Of a stretch of DNA of 64,000 nucleotides, positions 1 to 9,229 are shown in pieces. The stretch lies in NCBI GenBank assembly GCA_025617745.1, contig CM046863.1:2170001-2234000 (forward strand), read 5' to 3'. Each line of letters begins with the position of its first letter. Position 1 is the first letter of the stretch. This stretch comes from Heliocidaris erythrogramma. Lineage: Eukaryota; Echinodermata; Echinoidea; Camarodonta; Echinometridae. The translations under genes were made by a program, and so were the position numbers. The notes beneath the pieces were generated by a model. The model did no database searches. It worked only from the letters and a program-made list of their open reading frames with translations, and was not told where the DNA came from.

Positions 1-968
1 TACCAAATGGGATAATTTCAGAAGTGAAAAAGGAACATTTATTAATAATTAGAAAACATTTTATAGTGTAGATACTATATTAATTTTTTAGTGTGTTGTG
101 ATGCCGGGGGGGGGGGGGGGGGATGCGGATTAAATACCCAACCCCCGATATTTTAGGCGGGGGATGACCTATATTATCACACCCCACCCTCCCCCCCCCC
201 CCGAAAAAAACCAAACCAAAACATAAAATAATAATAATAATTATCCAAATTCATCATCTAACAACATTTAATCACACAAGAACCATTTCGGGATGCTCTA
301 AAATGCAAGTTTTATAGACAGATTTTGAAAAAACTCCCTGTAGGGGATAACCCCCCCCCCCCCCCCCTTCCCACACCCTCCCATCGACGGTTATCCCCAA
401 TTATGAACACGGATCGACACCCCTGTTCACAAGGAAAGTTATAATAAATGACCTTAAATTAAATTCCATGTATACAAATAAGGATTTATTGTGTAATAAA
501 CCCGATCTATTACAAGATAAAAATTATTTCTGTCTTTCATTCTGAAAGCATAAAATCATACCCTAACAAAATATTAAACGTGCTGTCTCTATGGTATTTT
601 TTTTTTTTTTTGCACAGATTTGCACATTCATTGACCTGCATATTAGGATAAATGTACATTACTCCACTAGAATCCTGGTTTTGTTATGTTTACATAACAC
701 AATACACAATATCATACATATTGTCTTCACATAATCCTCTTAATACTTAAATCTGCTCTTCCCAAAAGTATAGAATTCCATTTCTCTATATGGATACATG
801 ACACATCATCACTGAATATTTCTGTATATTTATTTCACTTTCTGATATGATGTTCTATCTCCCGGAGATTGACCCATTGGGTTCACATGACTTCATAATT
901 TTTTGTTTGTTTTTTTGTTTGTGGACCGCACAGTGAATTTATAATGAACCATAATTATATACATATAT

Positions 969-1001
<33 letters not shown>

Positions 1002-1025
1002 AGAGCAACAATTGGCTCACACACT
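1..1025. other. Non-coding stretch with long G and C homopolymers
   Basis: No credible coding sequence. It holds a 17-nt G run at 106-122, a C run near 190-202, another C run near 350-367 and a TA/TACA microsatellite at about 957-1001. The block around 95-185, a G run followed by a GGGGGATG-type phrase and a C run, has a diverged relative at about 14943-15040, so it is probably part of a dispersed repeat. Short open frames here are low complexity. Confidence 0.6.
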
Positions 1026-1936
1026 TTAAAGGAGAATTAACCCCTGAGTACAAATTTACTTATATTGAAAGGTGTAGTATATTCCTACTTATTGGCCTAA
1101 ATCATTTTCCAATAAGATATCAGAAAAGGGTATAATAAAGATATTCCAACACCCGGTATCGTCTACTACTCATTTGCATGGGGGCTGCCATTTTCTTGCT
1201 GATTTGGATTTGTACATGAACCATTGAGAAATGTTCCGGTCAGGAAGATATTTTGAATCCAAGACCTAAATTGATTTTCTTCATTACCTAAAATCCCATA
1301 TGTGACGAAAAATATAAAGTGGGTGTTTACATGATTTATAAAAATTAAATCTTTATAATGATACTTTTAAATTGTCTGGTTTTGCTTAACAAAAATCTAT
1401 TTTCTTGGGTTTGCCAAACAGAGCAGAGCATAATATATGCAGCATGCATTCTGACTTTTCAAGTCCCATTATCCGAAAGCAGGTGAATGCATAGTTTGCC
1501 GCTATAGATGCTCAGGGAAGAAGCATCCATAAAATTTGAATTAATTTGCTCCGTCCATTGCGTCACAGTATCTAGAAAATAGATTTATATTAAGCGAATA
1601 TCGATTTTCAACAGAAATATATAAGGAAATCTTCAGTTTAAAAATAAATTGACATATCTATTCTATATTTTAAATTTCAAATGGGTTTTTAATTTTGAAA
1701 AAGGCAATTGGGCATTTGGATTAAGAAAATCTTCTTGTACACATAAAAAAATGGCAGCCCCCATGTATTGCTAGCAGACGATACATATTGCTAGCAGATG
1801 ATAAATTTTGCTCAGAAAATCTTGATTCGTATCGATCTCGTATATTTTGACGCGAAGCCATATAGTCTAACAAGTAGGAATAAATAACACCTTTGAACAC
1901 TATCGTCTTTATTGTTTGAGGTTAATTTTCCTTTAA
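1026..1936. mobile_element. Non-autonomous TIR element, copy 1 of 2 (about 910 bp)
   Basis: The element starts TTAAAGGAGAATTAAC and ends with the near reverse complement GTTAATTTTCCTTTAA. A second copy with the same ends lies at 48915-49754. The two are alignable almost throughout, including matching blocks beside both ends; copy 2 lacks roughly 70 bp present here around 1465-1550. No transposase-like frame is visible, so it appears to be a MITE-like element mobilised in trans. The superfamily cannot be assigned because the target-site duplication is ambiguous in a TA-rich flank. Confidence 0.8.
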
Positions 1937-2389
1937 CATGGTGGGGTAGTGTACTCGGGTGCTAATTATATAGAGGCAACAAAATGAGTACATCTGCAGA
2001 CGTATCGACGTCGAAAAAGTCAATAAACAAAGAAATATACAGGGAAATTTAGTAAACTTACTATGACTGCATCTGCGTGTGGTCTGTACATAAAATAAAA
2101 TATATCGTTCCTTGCTTGTTGAGGTTGAGTGCATTCAGCCGTATAATTATACATGTACTACTGGATTTAGCCTTAGATCCACACTGTCTCTATTATATAT
2201 GTGTTAAACTGTTATGGGTATATAAATGTATAACCAACAGCTACGTCTGCAGATGTACTTCTTTTGTTGCCTCTCTCTCTCTCTATATATATAAAGTTAA
2301 AAAAATATAGTTCTGCTTCAGACTTGCAAAGTTATAGACACAATAGGAATGAAAAGTCCGTATAGGATGAAAAAATTCGAATTTTCGGC
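1937..2389. other. Unassigned AT-rich spacer
   Basis: No recognisable gene. The tail around 2270-2295 is a CT/TA microsatellite. Short frames on both strands show no family signature. Confidence 0.5.
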
Positions 2390-2600
2390 CATGGCTTGGA
2401 AAGATTAAAGGTCTTTTTGATAGACTAGGGTTTCCGTATATATGGGATAGTCAAGCACGAGATATGGAATTTTCTGTATTTAAAAATAACGTGTCACAGA
2501 GGTTAGGTGATATCTGCCAACAAGATTAGCATAATGATGTAAATACAAATTCGCAATGTACCGTCTATAGAATATTTAAGCAAAAACTAGAATTTGTATG
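2390..2600 (+). pseudogene. LINE C-terminal relic (L1/Tx1-like tail region)
   Basis: A frame with interruptions reads like the post-RT tail of L1/Tx1-type LINE proteins: GLFDRLGFPYIWDSQ, then SQRLGDICQQ, then SQCTVYRIFKQKLEFVW. In intact family members this region follows the reverse transcriptase and precedes a cysteine-rich tail. Here it lies immediately upstream of an endonuclease/RT N-terminal piece, so the natural order is scrambled. Stops and a likely frameshift make it a relic. Assignment rests on recalled family patterns and is moderate. Confidence 0.45.
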
Positions 2601-2604
2601 GCCC

Positions 2605-3559
2605 TAATTATGACAATCTTAATTTTTATGCAGATATTGAAAGAATTGCTCTGGATTTTGATAATCCACTAACAATTTTATGCGGGGATTGGAACCTGGT
2701 CCAACATTTTGATAAAGATACATATAATTATGAATAACCCTAATGCCAAGAAAAAGTCGACCTAATGAAGAATGATTTAAATTTAGTAGACCCATGGAGA
2801 GAATTACATGCCCACGAAAAAAATGTTTACATGGCGTCAAGCTACTCCCTTTAAGGCAGCTAGATTGGACTATTTTTGGTTTCCACTGAATTACTGTCGC
2901 TCGTTAACAAAATAGAGATTTTACCTGGATATAGATCCGATCATTCCCTGGTGAAATTATCTTTGAATTTAAATCACTGTAGAGCAGGTCCTAATTACTG
3001 GAAATTCAATAATTCAGTATTAAGGGACGATAGTTATGTAGAACAAATTAAAGATGTTATTCAACAAACGATTAAGACCTATTCAGTCCAACATAATAAC
3101 AATTCAAGTAGATTTGAGGCAGAAGGACAGGATATACTATATGAATTTGCTGTTAGTGATCGATTATTTTTTGATACGTTGTTGACAATAATCACGGGTG
3201 AAACAATTGTATATGCAACTAGAAAAAAGAAAAGATTGGTAAATTTGGAATATGATTTAGAGAAAGAAATTGTAGATTTGGAGAAGACATTGATATCAAA
3301 AACAGACAAAGATAGGGAGTTAGGTATATTGAATGAGAAGAAAGCTCAGTTGGAATCATTAAGAAAAGAAAAAATAGAAGGAATAAAGATGAGATCTAAA
3401 ATTAAATGGATGGAATACGGCGAGAAACCATCAAAATATTTTTTGAATTTAGAAAAAAAATGCTGTAAATAAACGGATATGCAAATTAGTCTCTACCGAA
3501 AACAAGGAGATTACAGCACAGGACGATATTGCTACAGAAATTGTATCGTTCTATTCTAA

Positions 3560-3562
<3 letters not shown>
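2605..3562 (+). pseudogene. L1/Tx1-like LINE fragment: endonuclease to start of RT
   Basis: Encodes part of a non-LTR retrotransposon ORF2. An apurinic endonuclease-type core is visible as LTILCGDWNLV near 2665-2700, a DPWRELH block near 2790-2810 and the C-terminal SDHSLVKLSL motif near 2938-2970. The longest open part is 2876-3472 and ends at the linker into the reverse transcriptase (WMEYGEKPSKYFLNLEKK), a phrase typical of the L1/Tx1 branch. Stops lie in the endonuclease part, and the frame breaks after the lysine-rich end by a likely A-run indel. The copy stops at a 32-nt G run, so the RT is absent. A minus-strand relative is at 51560-54097. Confidence 0.8.
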
Positions 3563-3595
<33 letters not shown>

Positions 3596-3601
3596 GGGGG
3601 G
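3563..3601. repeat. G homopolymer (32 G, then A, then 6 G)
   Basis: An almost uninterrupted G tract marks the abrupt boundary between the truncated LINE and the GC-rich promoter-like block. It could fold as a G-quadruplex and is also a place where an assembly can go wrong. Confidence 0.9.
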
Positions 3602-3816
3602 CTATCCTTGGCCGGTTCTAACCGGTTAGCTGCGTGGCGCTGAATAGCAACGCCCCCCGCCGACACGGCAGGGAACAACGCCGCGCCCGGTGATTGGTCA
3701 ACAGCAGCGACCAATCACAGCGCTAGTGGTCCGAGCGTACATCCGGCCGCTCCAGGCGGCTCCCGCCGCTATTTAAGACCCACTCAGCGTGATCTCGGCT
3801 CAAAGAATGTTAGCCA
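3602..3816 (+). promoter_or_regulatory. GC-rich promoter-like block with paired CCAAT boxes and TATA-like site
   Basis: A sharply bounded GC-rich island in AT-rich surroundings. It carries a perfect 9-bp inverted pair, TGATTGGTC at 3691-3699 and GACCAATCA at 3709-3717, giving CCAAT boxes in both orientations. A TATA-like TATTTAAG follows at 3770-3777. This order and spacing match a + strand pol II core promoter with initiation expected near 3800. Downstream lies the 3' end of a minus-strand Penelope-like copy, so no gene follows directly. It may belong to a host gene cut off by that insertion or to another mobile element. Promoter activity is inferred. Confidence 0.45.
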
Positions 3817-3837
3817 TATATATATATATATATATAT

Positions 3838-5163
3838 AAAGAAAGTGTTCTGCGTCGGTTTAGGTAAACTATACGTAGAAAAGACAAATATAAATAAAAA
3901 AACCGTAGAGATGTCAATTATCCGATATTTCGGGCATAGCCCTTTGTCAAGGAATGACAAATTTATTAAGCGTCAAGCAAAAATACGCGCAAAATGGTTG
4001 CGTAGAAACAAGATGAAAAAGACGCGCAAAATGGTCGCGTAGAAACAAGAAGTAAGAACGCGCCACAAGTGACGTAACAATACATCAAGAGAAAGAAAAG
4101 AGCTCAGAGAGAGAGAGAGAGAGAAAAGGAAAGAAAGAGAGGGAAAGAGAAAAGAGAAAGGTACAAGAAAAAGAAAAAGATAAGAAAAGAAAGAAAGAAA
4201 ATTACGTGATGGGAAATGAGCGGAAAGAAACATTAATTCCTCTTGGTTGGAGGCAGCCAAGGCGAAAAATCATACGTTCCTCTTCCTGCTTGCGTAGCTG
4301 GTCGGAGCTGAAAGAACTGCGTACTATGCACACTTCAAAGTTCTGGATGTCATGGTTGTGTGAGTTAAAGTGAGTAGCCACAGGTAATCCAGGCGTGTTG
4401 AGTCGTATGGACCTCAAATGCTCTGTCACACAATCAGCTAGTCGGCGCTTAATTTCTCCTATGTAGAGCTGAAGACACTGGGTGCAATGGATAGCATAAA
4501 TACAATCATCCGTTGTGCAGGAGAACTTTCCATGGATGGCCCATTGAGACTTGGGACCCCTAATGGTGGTAGTGGCTGTGGTGACTTTGCATGTGTTGCA
4601 TCTCGGTCTGCCACAGGGATAGGTACCGCTCTGGGAGAGGTCAGGAGTAGTAGGCAGTCGGGAAGATACCAAGGCTTTTCGCAACGAGTGATCCTTACGA
4701 TACGCTATGAGAGGCGGCTCCTTGAAGATCCCTGCGGTAGTTGGGTCATCTCGCAAGAGGGAGAAGTTATCATTGATGATCTTGGCAACACGTAGGTTGG
4801 TGGGGTGGTACGTGAGGACAAAGGGTACCCTGGAGGCGGTGGCTGCCATACGAGGTTCCAAAACGCCCACGCGAGGTTTCTTGAGAATTCTGCTCTTGAA
4901 AGAGGTGACGATGCTATCAGGATATCCCCTCTGGATGAAGAAACCACTCATCTTATAAACCTGCCGTTGGAAGTCATCAGCCTCACTGCAAAGTCGACGG
5001 CAGTTGATGACTTCCACGTGGGAAATGTGGGAAAGGTGACACTGAAGTGTGCACCGATAAAAATTTGCAATTGTTGCAAACAGGGTGCGTGGATTTGAAG
5101 CGCCACTTTTCCCTTTTTTAGGTCTACGTGGAAAAACAAACAGGTACAAATAAATCAAAGAAT
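3838..5163 (-). mobile_element. Penelope-like element, 5'-truncated copy 1 (inverted)
   Basis: The minus-strand copy of a Penelope-like retroelement has its 3' end against a TA microsatellite at about 3817-3837. It is head-to-head with copy 2: the region 3838-4979 is nearly the reverse complement of 5168-6272, leaving a roughly 190-bp spacer. It carries the 3' coding part (linker and GIY-YIG endonuclease) and the 3' UTR with its pyrimidine-rich track. Near its 3' end it has about 40 nt not present in copies 2 and 3. The RT catalytic region is missing. Confidence 0.8.
4202..5155 (-). pseudogene. Penelope-like C-terminal domain with GIY-YIG endonuclease, copy 1
   Basis: Encodes the post-RT part of a Penelope-like protein, which nicks target DNA during retrotransposition. 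Reading 5' to 3' on the minus strand: a block with FQRQVYKMSGFFIQRGYP; the conserved linker with VLTYHPTNLRVAKIINDN; a cysteine-rich PCGRPRCNTC segment; and the GIY-YIG-type core CIYAIHCTQCLQLYIGE followed by KRRLADCVTEHLRS. The frame stays open upstream to 5440, but that extension is only antisense of copy 2 joined across the inversion point and should not be read as one gene. Without the RT this copy is not autonomous. Confidence 0.8.
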
Positions 5164-5195
5164 CAGTTGATGACTTCCAACGGCAGGTTGATAAG

Positions 5196-5945
5196 ATGAG
5201 TGGATTCTTCATCCAGAGGGGATATCCTGATCGCATCGTCACCTCTTTCAAGAGCAGAATTCTCAAGAAACCTCGCGTGGGCGTTTTGGAACCTCGTATG
5301 GCAGCCACCGCCTCCAGGGTACCCTTTGTCCTCACGTACCACCCCACCAACCTACGTGTTGCCAAGATCATCAATGATAACTTCTCCCTCTTGCGAGATG
5401 ACCCAACTACCGCAGGGATCTTCAAGGAGCCGCCTCTCATAGCGTATCGTAAGGATCACTCGTTGCGACAAGCCTTGGTATCTTCCCGACTGCCTACTAC
5501 TCCTGACCTCTCCCAGAGCGGTACCTATCCCTGTGGCAGACCCAGATGCAACACCTGCAAAGTCACCACAGCCACTACCACCATTAGGGGTCCCAAGTCT
5601 CAATGGGCCATCCATGGAAAGTTCTCCTGCACAACGGATGATTGTATTTATGCTATCCAATGCACCCAGTGTCTTCAGCTCTACATAGGAGAAACTAAGC
5701 GCCGACTAGCTGATCGTGTGACAGAGCATTTGAGGTCCATACGACTCAACACGCCTGGATTACCTGTGGCTACTCAGTTTAACTCACACAACCATGACAT
5801 CCAGAACTTTGAAGTGTGCATAGTACACAGTTCTTTCAGCTCCGACCAGCTACGCAAGCAGGAAGAGGAACGTATGATTTTTCGCCTTGGCTGCCTCCAA
5901 CCAAGAGGAATTAATGTTTCTTTCCGCTCATTTCCCATCACGTAA
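5196..5945 (+). CDS. Penelope-like GIY-YIG endonuclease region, copy 2 (249 residues, open)
   Basis: An uninterrupted frame for the linker and endonuclease part of a Penelope-like protein. Residues 1-90 carry the linker common to the family (FFIQRGYP; VPFVLTYHPTNLRV). Residues about 112-122 are the cysteine-rich PCGRPRCNTC segment. Residues about 150-190 are the GIY-YIG core (IYAIQCTQCLQLYIGETKRR, then LADRVTEHLRS). It continues to a stop at 5945 just before the pyrimidine-rich 3' UTR. The ATG is probably internal to the original ORF, since full-length proteins place an RT upstream. One CTQC-preceding residue differs from the other copies (Q for H). The domain may fold, but without RT it is not expected to support mobility. 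Confidence 0.75.
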   Translation: MSGFFIQRGYPDRIVTSFKSRILKKPRVGVLEPRMAATASRVPFVLTYHPTNLRVAKIINDNFSLLRDDPTTAGIFKEPPLIAYRKDHSLRQALVSSRLPTTPDLSQSGTYPCGRPRCNTCKVTTATTTIRGPKSQWAIHGKFSCTTDDCIYAIQCTQCLQLYIGETKRRLADRVTEHLRSIRLNTPGLPVATQFNSHNHDIQNFEVCIVHSSFSSDQLRKQEEERMIFRLGCLQPRGINVSFRSFPIT

Positions 5946-6195
5946 TTTTCTTTCTTTCTTTTCTTATCTTTTTCTTTTTCTTGTACCTTTCTCTTTTCTC
6001 TTTCCCTCTCTTTCTTTTCTTTTCTCTTTCTCTCTCTCTCTCTCTCTTAGCTCTTCTTCTTTCTCTTGATGTATTGTTACGTCACTTCTGGCGCGTTCTT
6101 ACGTCTTGTTTCTACGCGAGCATTTTGCGCGTCTTTTTCATCTTGTTTCTACGCAACCATTTTGCGCGTATTTTTGCTTGACGCTTAATAAATTT

Positions 6196-6245
6196 GTCAT
6201 TCCTTGACAAAGGGCTATGCCCGAAATATCGGATGATTGACATCT
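6196..6245 (+). ncRNA. Degenerate hammerhead-ribozyme-like motif in Penelope-like 3' region
   Basis: Penelope-like elements are known to carry hammerhead motifs with a core CUGANGA, a short stem II, then GAAA. Here the order is TTGACAA, an extra A, GGGC-TAT-GCCC (a perfect 4-bp stem II), then GAAA. Positions equivalent to C3 and G8, which pair in active ribozymes, are U and A, a covarying change. Stem III is not convincing and the extra A is abnormal. The same motif occurs at about 7729-7778 and, inverted, at about 3925-3960. I regard it as a relic or unusual variant, not a proven ribozyme. Confidence 0.35.
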
Positions 6246-6299
6246 CTACGGTTTTTTAATTTATATTTGCTTTTATATATATATATATATATATAGAGA

Positions 6300-6960
6300 G
6301 TTAGCTAGAGATTCAAGAGATTCCAATCAAATAACTTCCATAAGAATATGACTTATTAATATAATTGGCATTGGTTTATAAACATAAATATGGCGATTAT
6401 ATCAATAACTAATATCAATGATGAAAATATAATGGGCATTAGTAAATAACCCTAATAATGCTAGTGAGCGAATTTTTGTTTTCTTCTCTTTCCTTTCTGA
6501 TTTCTTCTTTTCTTTTTCACTTCTTTTCCTTTCTTTTCTTTTCTTCTTTCCTTTTCAGCCTCTTCCTTTTTTGCATTTTCTTGGGTTCGAACGCCCCCAC
6601 TTATTTTAACCACTAAATTTTACCCACTTATCATTTTATGCACTATTTTACCCTTTTTATGTATTTATTGTCGGTCTATCGGAACTTTCTAACTATCGGA
6701 CCCCTACTGAACCTTCGGACTATCGGACCCTTTTGCCGATTCGGTCTATAGAACCTTCTATCTATCGGACCTTCTGACTATCGGACCCGTTGGTCATTCG
6801 ATATATAGAACCTTCGGACTATTGGACCCTCCTGCCGATTCGGTCTATAGAACCTTCTGTCTACTGGACCCTCTCGTACATTCGGTCTATCGAACCTTCT
6901 ATATATTGGGTGTCGGTCTATCGGACCCGCTAACTATCGGACCTTCTAGCTATAGGGATG
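6300..6960. repeat. 3' flank with TCGG-word degenerate repeats
   Basis: Non-coding. From about 6670 to 6955 the phrases CTATCGGACC, CGATTCGGTCTATAGAACC and variants recur irregularly, roughly every 40-60 bp, as a degenerate minisatellite. The upstream part (6475-6575) is a TTTTC-rich pyrimidine tract. The whole block is repeated at about 7833-8493 in the second duplication unit. Confidence 0.7.
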
Positions 6961-6977
6961 ACCCCGGCCACTAAGAC

Positions 6978-7478
6978 ATGTTTGACTGTAGTAAATGCTG
7001 TAAATGCTTGGTATCTTCCCGACTGCCTACTACTCCTGACCTCTCCCAGAGCGGTACCTATCCCTGTGGCAGACCCAGATGCAACACCTGCAAAGTCACC
7101 ACTGCCACTACCACCATTAGGGGTCCCAAGTCTCAATGGGCCATCCATGGAAAGTTCTCCTGCACAACGGATGATTGTATTTATGCTATCCATTGCACCC
7201 AGTGTCTTCAGCTCTACATAGGAGAAACTAAGCGCCGACTAGCTGATCGTGTGACAGAGCATTTGAGGTCCATACGACTCAACACGCCTGGATTACCTGT
7301 GGCTACTCAGTTTAACTCACACAACCATGACATCCAGAACTTTGAAGTGTGCATAGTACACAGTTCTTTCAGCTCCGACCAGCTACGCAAGCAGGAAGAG
7401 GAACGTATGATTTTTCGCCTTGGCTGCCTCCAACCAAGAGGAATTAATGTTTCTTTCCGCTCATTTCCCATCACGTAA
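6978..7478 (+). CDS. Penelope-like GIY-YIG endonuclease region, copy 3 (truncated, open)
   Basis: The second unit of the tandem duplication re-creates the distal 155 residues of the endonuclease part. An 11-residue leader from the flanking junction (MFDCSKCCKCL) joins VSSRLPTTPDLSQSGTYPCG and continues through IYAIHCTQCLQLYIGETKRR to the same stop. The linker upstream is lost. The in-frame ATG comes from flanking DNA and is accidental, but the frame is open for 166 residues. Neighbouring copies share the same 3' UTR and TA tract. Confidence 0.65.
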   Translation: MFDCSKCCKCLVSSRLPTTPDLSQSGTYPCGRPRCNTCKVTTATTTIRGPKSQWAIHGKFSCTTDDCIYAIHCTQCLQLYIGETKRRLADRVTEHLRSIRLNTPGLPVATQFNSHNHDIQNFEVCIVHSSFSSDQLRKQEEERMIFRLGCLQPRGINVSFRSFPIT

Positions 7479-8539
7479 TTTTCTTTCTTTCTTTTCTTAT
7501 CTTTTTCTTTTTCTTGTACCTTTCTCTTTTCTCTTTCCCTCTCTTTCTTTTCTTTTCTCTTTCTCTCTCTCTCTCTCTCTTAGCTCTTCTTCTTTCTCTT
7601 GATGTATTGTTACGTCACTTCTGGCGCGTTCTTACGTCTTGTTTTTACGCGAGCATTTTGCGCGTCTTTTTCATCTTGTTTCTACGCAACCATTTTGCGC
7701 GTATTTTTGCTTGACGCTTAATAAATTTGTCATTCCTTGACAAAGGGCTATGCCCGAAATATCGGATGATTGACATCTCTACGGTTTTTTAATTTATATT
7801 TGCTTTTATATATATATATATATATATAGAGAGTTAGCTAGAGATTCAAGAGATTCCAATCAAATAACTTCCATAAGAATATGACTTATTAATATAATTG
7901 GCATTGGTTTATAAACATAAATATGGCGATTATATCAATAACTAATATCAATGATGAAAATATAATGGGCATTAGTAAATAACCCTAATAATGCTAGTGA
8001 GCGAATTTTTGTTTTCTTCTCTTTCCTTTCTGATTTCTTCTTTTCTTTTTCACTTCTTTTCCTTTCTTTTCTTTTCTTCTTTCCTTTTCAGCCTCTTCCT
8101 TTTTTGCATTTTCTTGGGTTCGAACGCCCCCACTTATTTTAACCACTAAATTTTACCCACTTATCATTTTATGCACTATTTTACCCTTTTTATGTATTTA
8201 TTGTCGGTCTATCGGAACTTTCTAACTATCGGACCCCTACTGAACCTTCGGACTATCGGACCCTTTTGCCGATTCGGTCTATAGAACCTTCTATCTATCG
8301 GACCTTCTGACTATCGGACCCGTTGGTCATTCGATATATAGAACCTTCGGACTATTGGACCCTCCTGCCGATTCGGTCTATAGAACCTTCTGTCTACTGG
8401 ACCCTCTCGTACATTCGGTCTATCGAACCTTCTATATATTGGGTGTCGGTCTATCGGACCCGCTAACTATCGGACCTTCTAGCTATAGGGATGACCCCGG
8501 CCACTAAGACATGTTTGACTGTAGTAAATGCTGACAGGG

Positions 8540-9229
8540 CCGTTGTGGAAAGCAGTTCGGGTATGTCAGGGTTATGCTGAGTACGTCTCTGGTATAATTT
8601 TACAGCAAAATCACACGAACAATGCAGAAAGATCATGTTCTTTGTCAATGGACGCTTGTATGGAATACGTCTAGACTGCATGTTTCATTAAATCAATTCA
8701 TTATCAGTATGGCATTATCGTGGAATAAGTCACCGGTCCATTCACTGCAGTTTATTTCGTCAGTGCTGGAGACAGCATTCCACTCCCATAGACATAATAC
8801 GCAAGTGTGTGCATACACACTGAATGAGCGGAGACCTATTCCACGATATAGCCAACATGATTCAATACCAGGATCATCTGATCATGAGTCAAGATAGCTG
8901 TCCTTTTAAAAAAAATCCTTTGATTATACCCGACATACCGTGAATTTCGAGGTGTCACACCAACAATGCAAAATCCAACATTTCAATGCAACAGAAAAAA
9001 GAAGAAAAGAAACAGAAACTTGATTTTTTTCGAATTCCCCCTCCCACGCAGATATGGCTTCAATGTATTGTTTTTTAATATGAGAAATTAAAAAAAAGTT
9101 GTTCTATTCAACATTTCATTGAAAGCAAGCGAACCAGACAGTGACATTTCTTTTTCGAAGTACTCCTCCCACACACATATATTTTGCGTGTACTTTTTAA
9201 ACATCGTATTTCTTTGTTACATCAAACAG
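8540..9229. other. Unassigned spacer
   Basis: No family-specific coding signal. A 91-residue frame at 8622-8897 has no recognisable domain. The remainder is AT-rich with several A runs. Confidence 0.5.

Larger units (their letters stand above)
5164..6294 (+). mobile_element. Penelope-like element, 5'-truncated copy 2
   Basis: The plus-strand partner of the head-to-head pair. It starts at 5164 within CAGTTGATGACTTCCA, a 16-mer that also occurs at 5001-5016 inside the inverted copy, which suggests microhomology at the junction. It ends at a TA microsatellite about 6273-6294. From 5474 onward it forms the first unit of a 1533-bp tandem duplication. Tandem and inverted truncated copies are characteristic of Penelope-like elements. 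Confidence 0.8.
5474..8539 (+). repeat. Tandem duplication, two units of 1533 bp, of the Penelope-like 3' half
   Basis: Units 5474-7006 and 7007-8539 are near identical and offset by 1533 bp. They include the GIY-YIG coding half, the pyrimidine-rich 3' UTR, the TA microsatellite and about 700 bp of unrelated 3' flank with TCGG-rich short repeats. Because flanking DNA is included, this is a segmental tandem duplication (recombination or slippage) rather than simply two insertions. The junction lies inside CTTGGTATCTTCC. Few differences are visible between units, so it is young or was assembled from a collapsed tract. Confidence 0.9.

Noticed and set aside
4202..5440. A 412-residue minus-strand open frame as one gene
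   Set aside because: The part above about 5160 is antisense of the adjacent inverted Penelope-like copy; the frame exists only because of the inversion.
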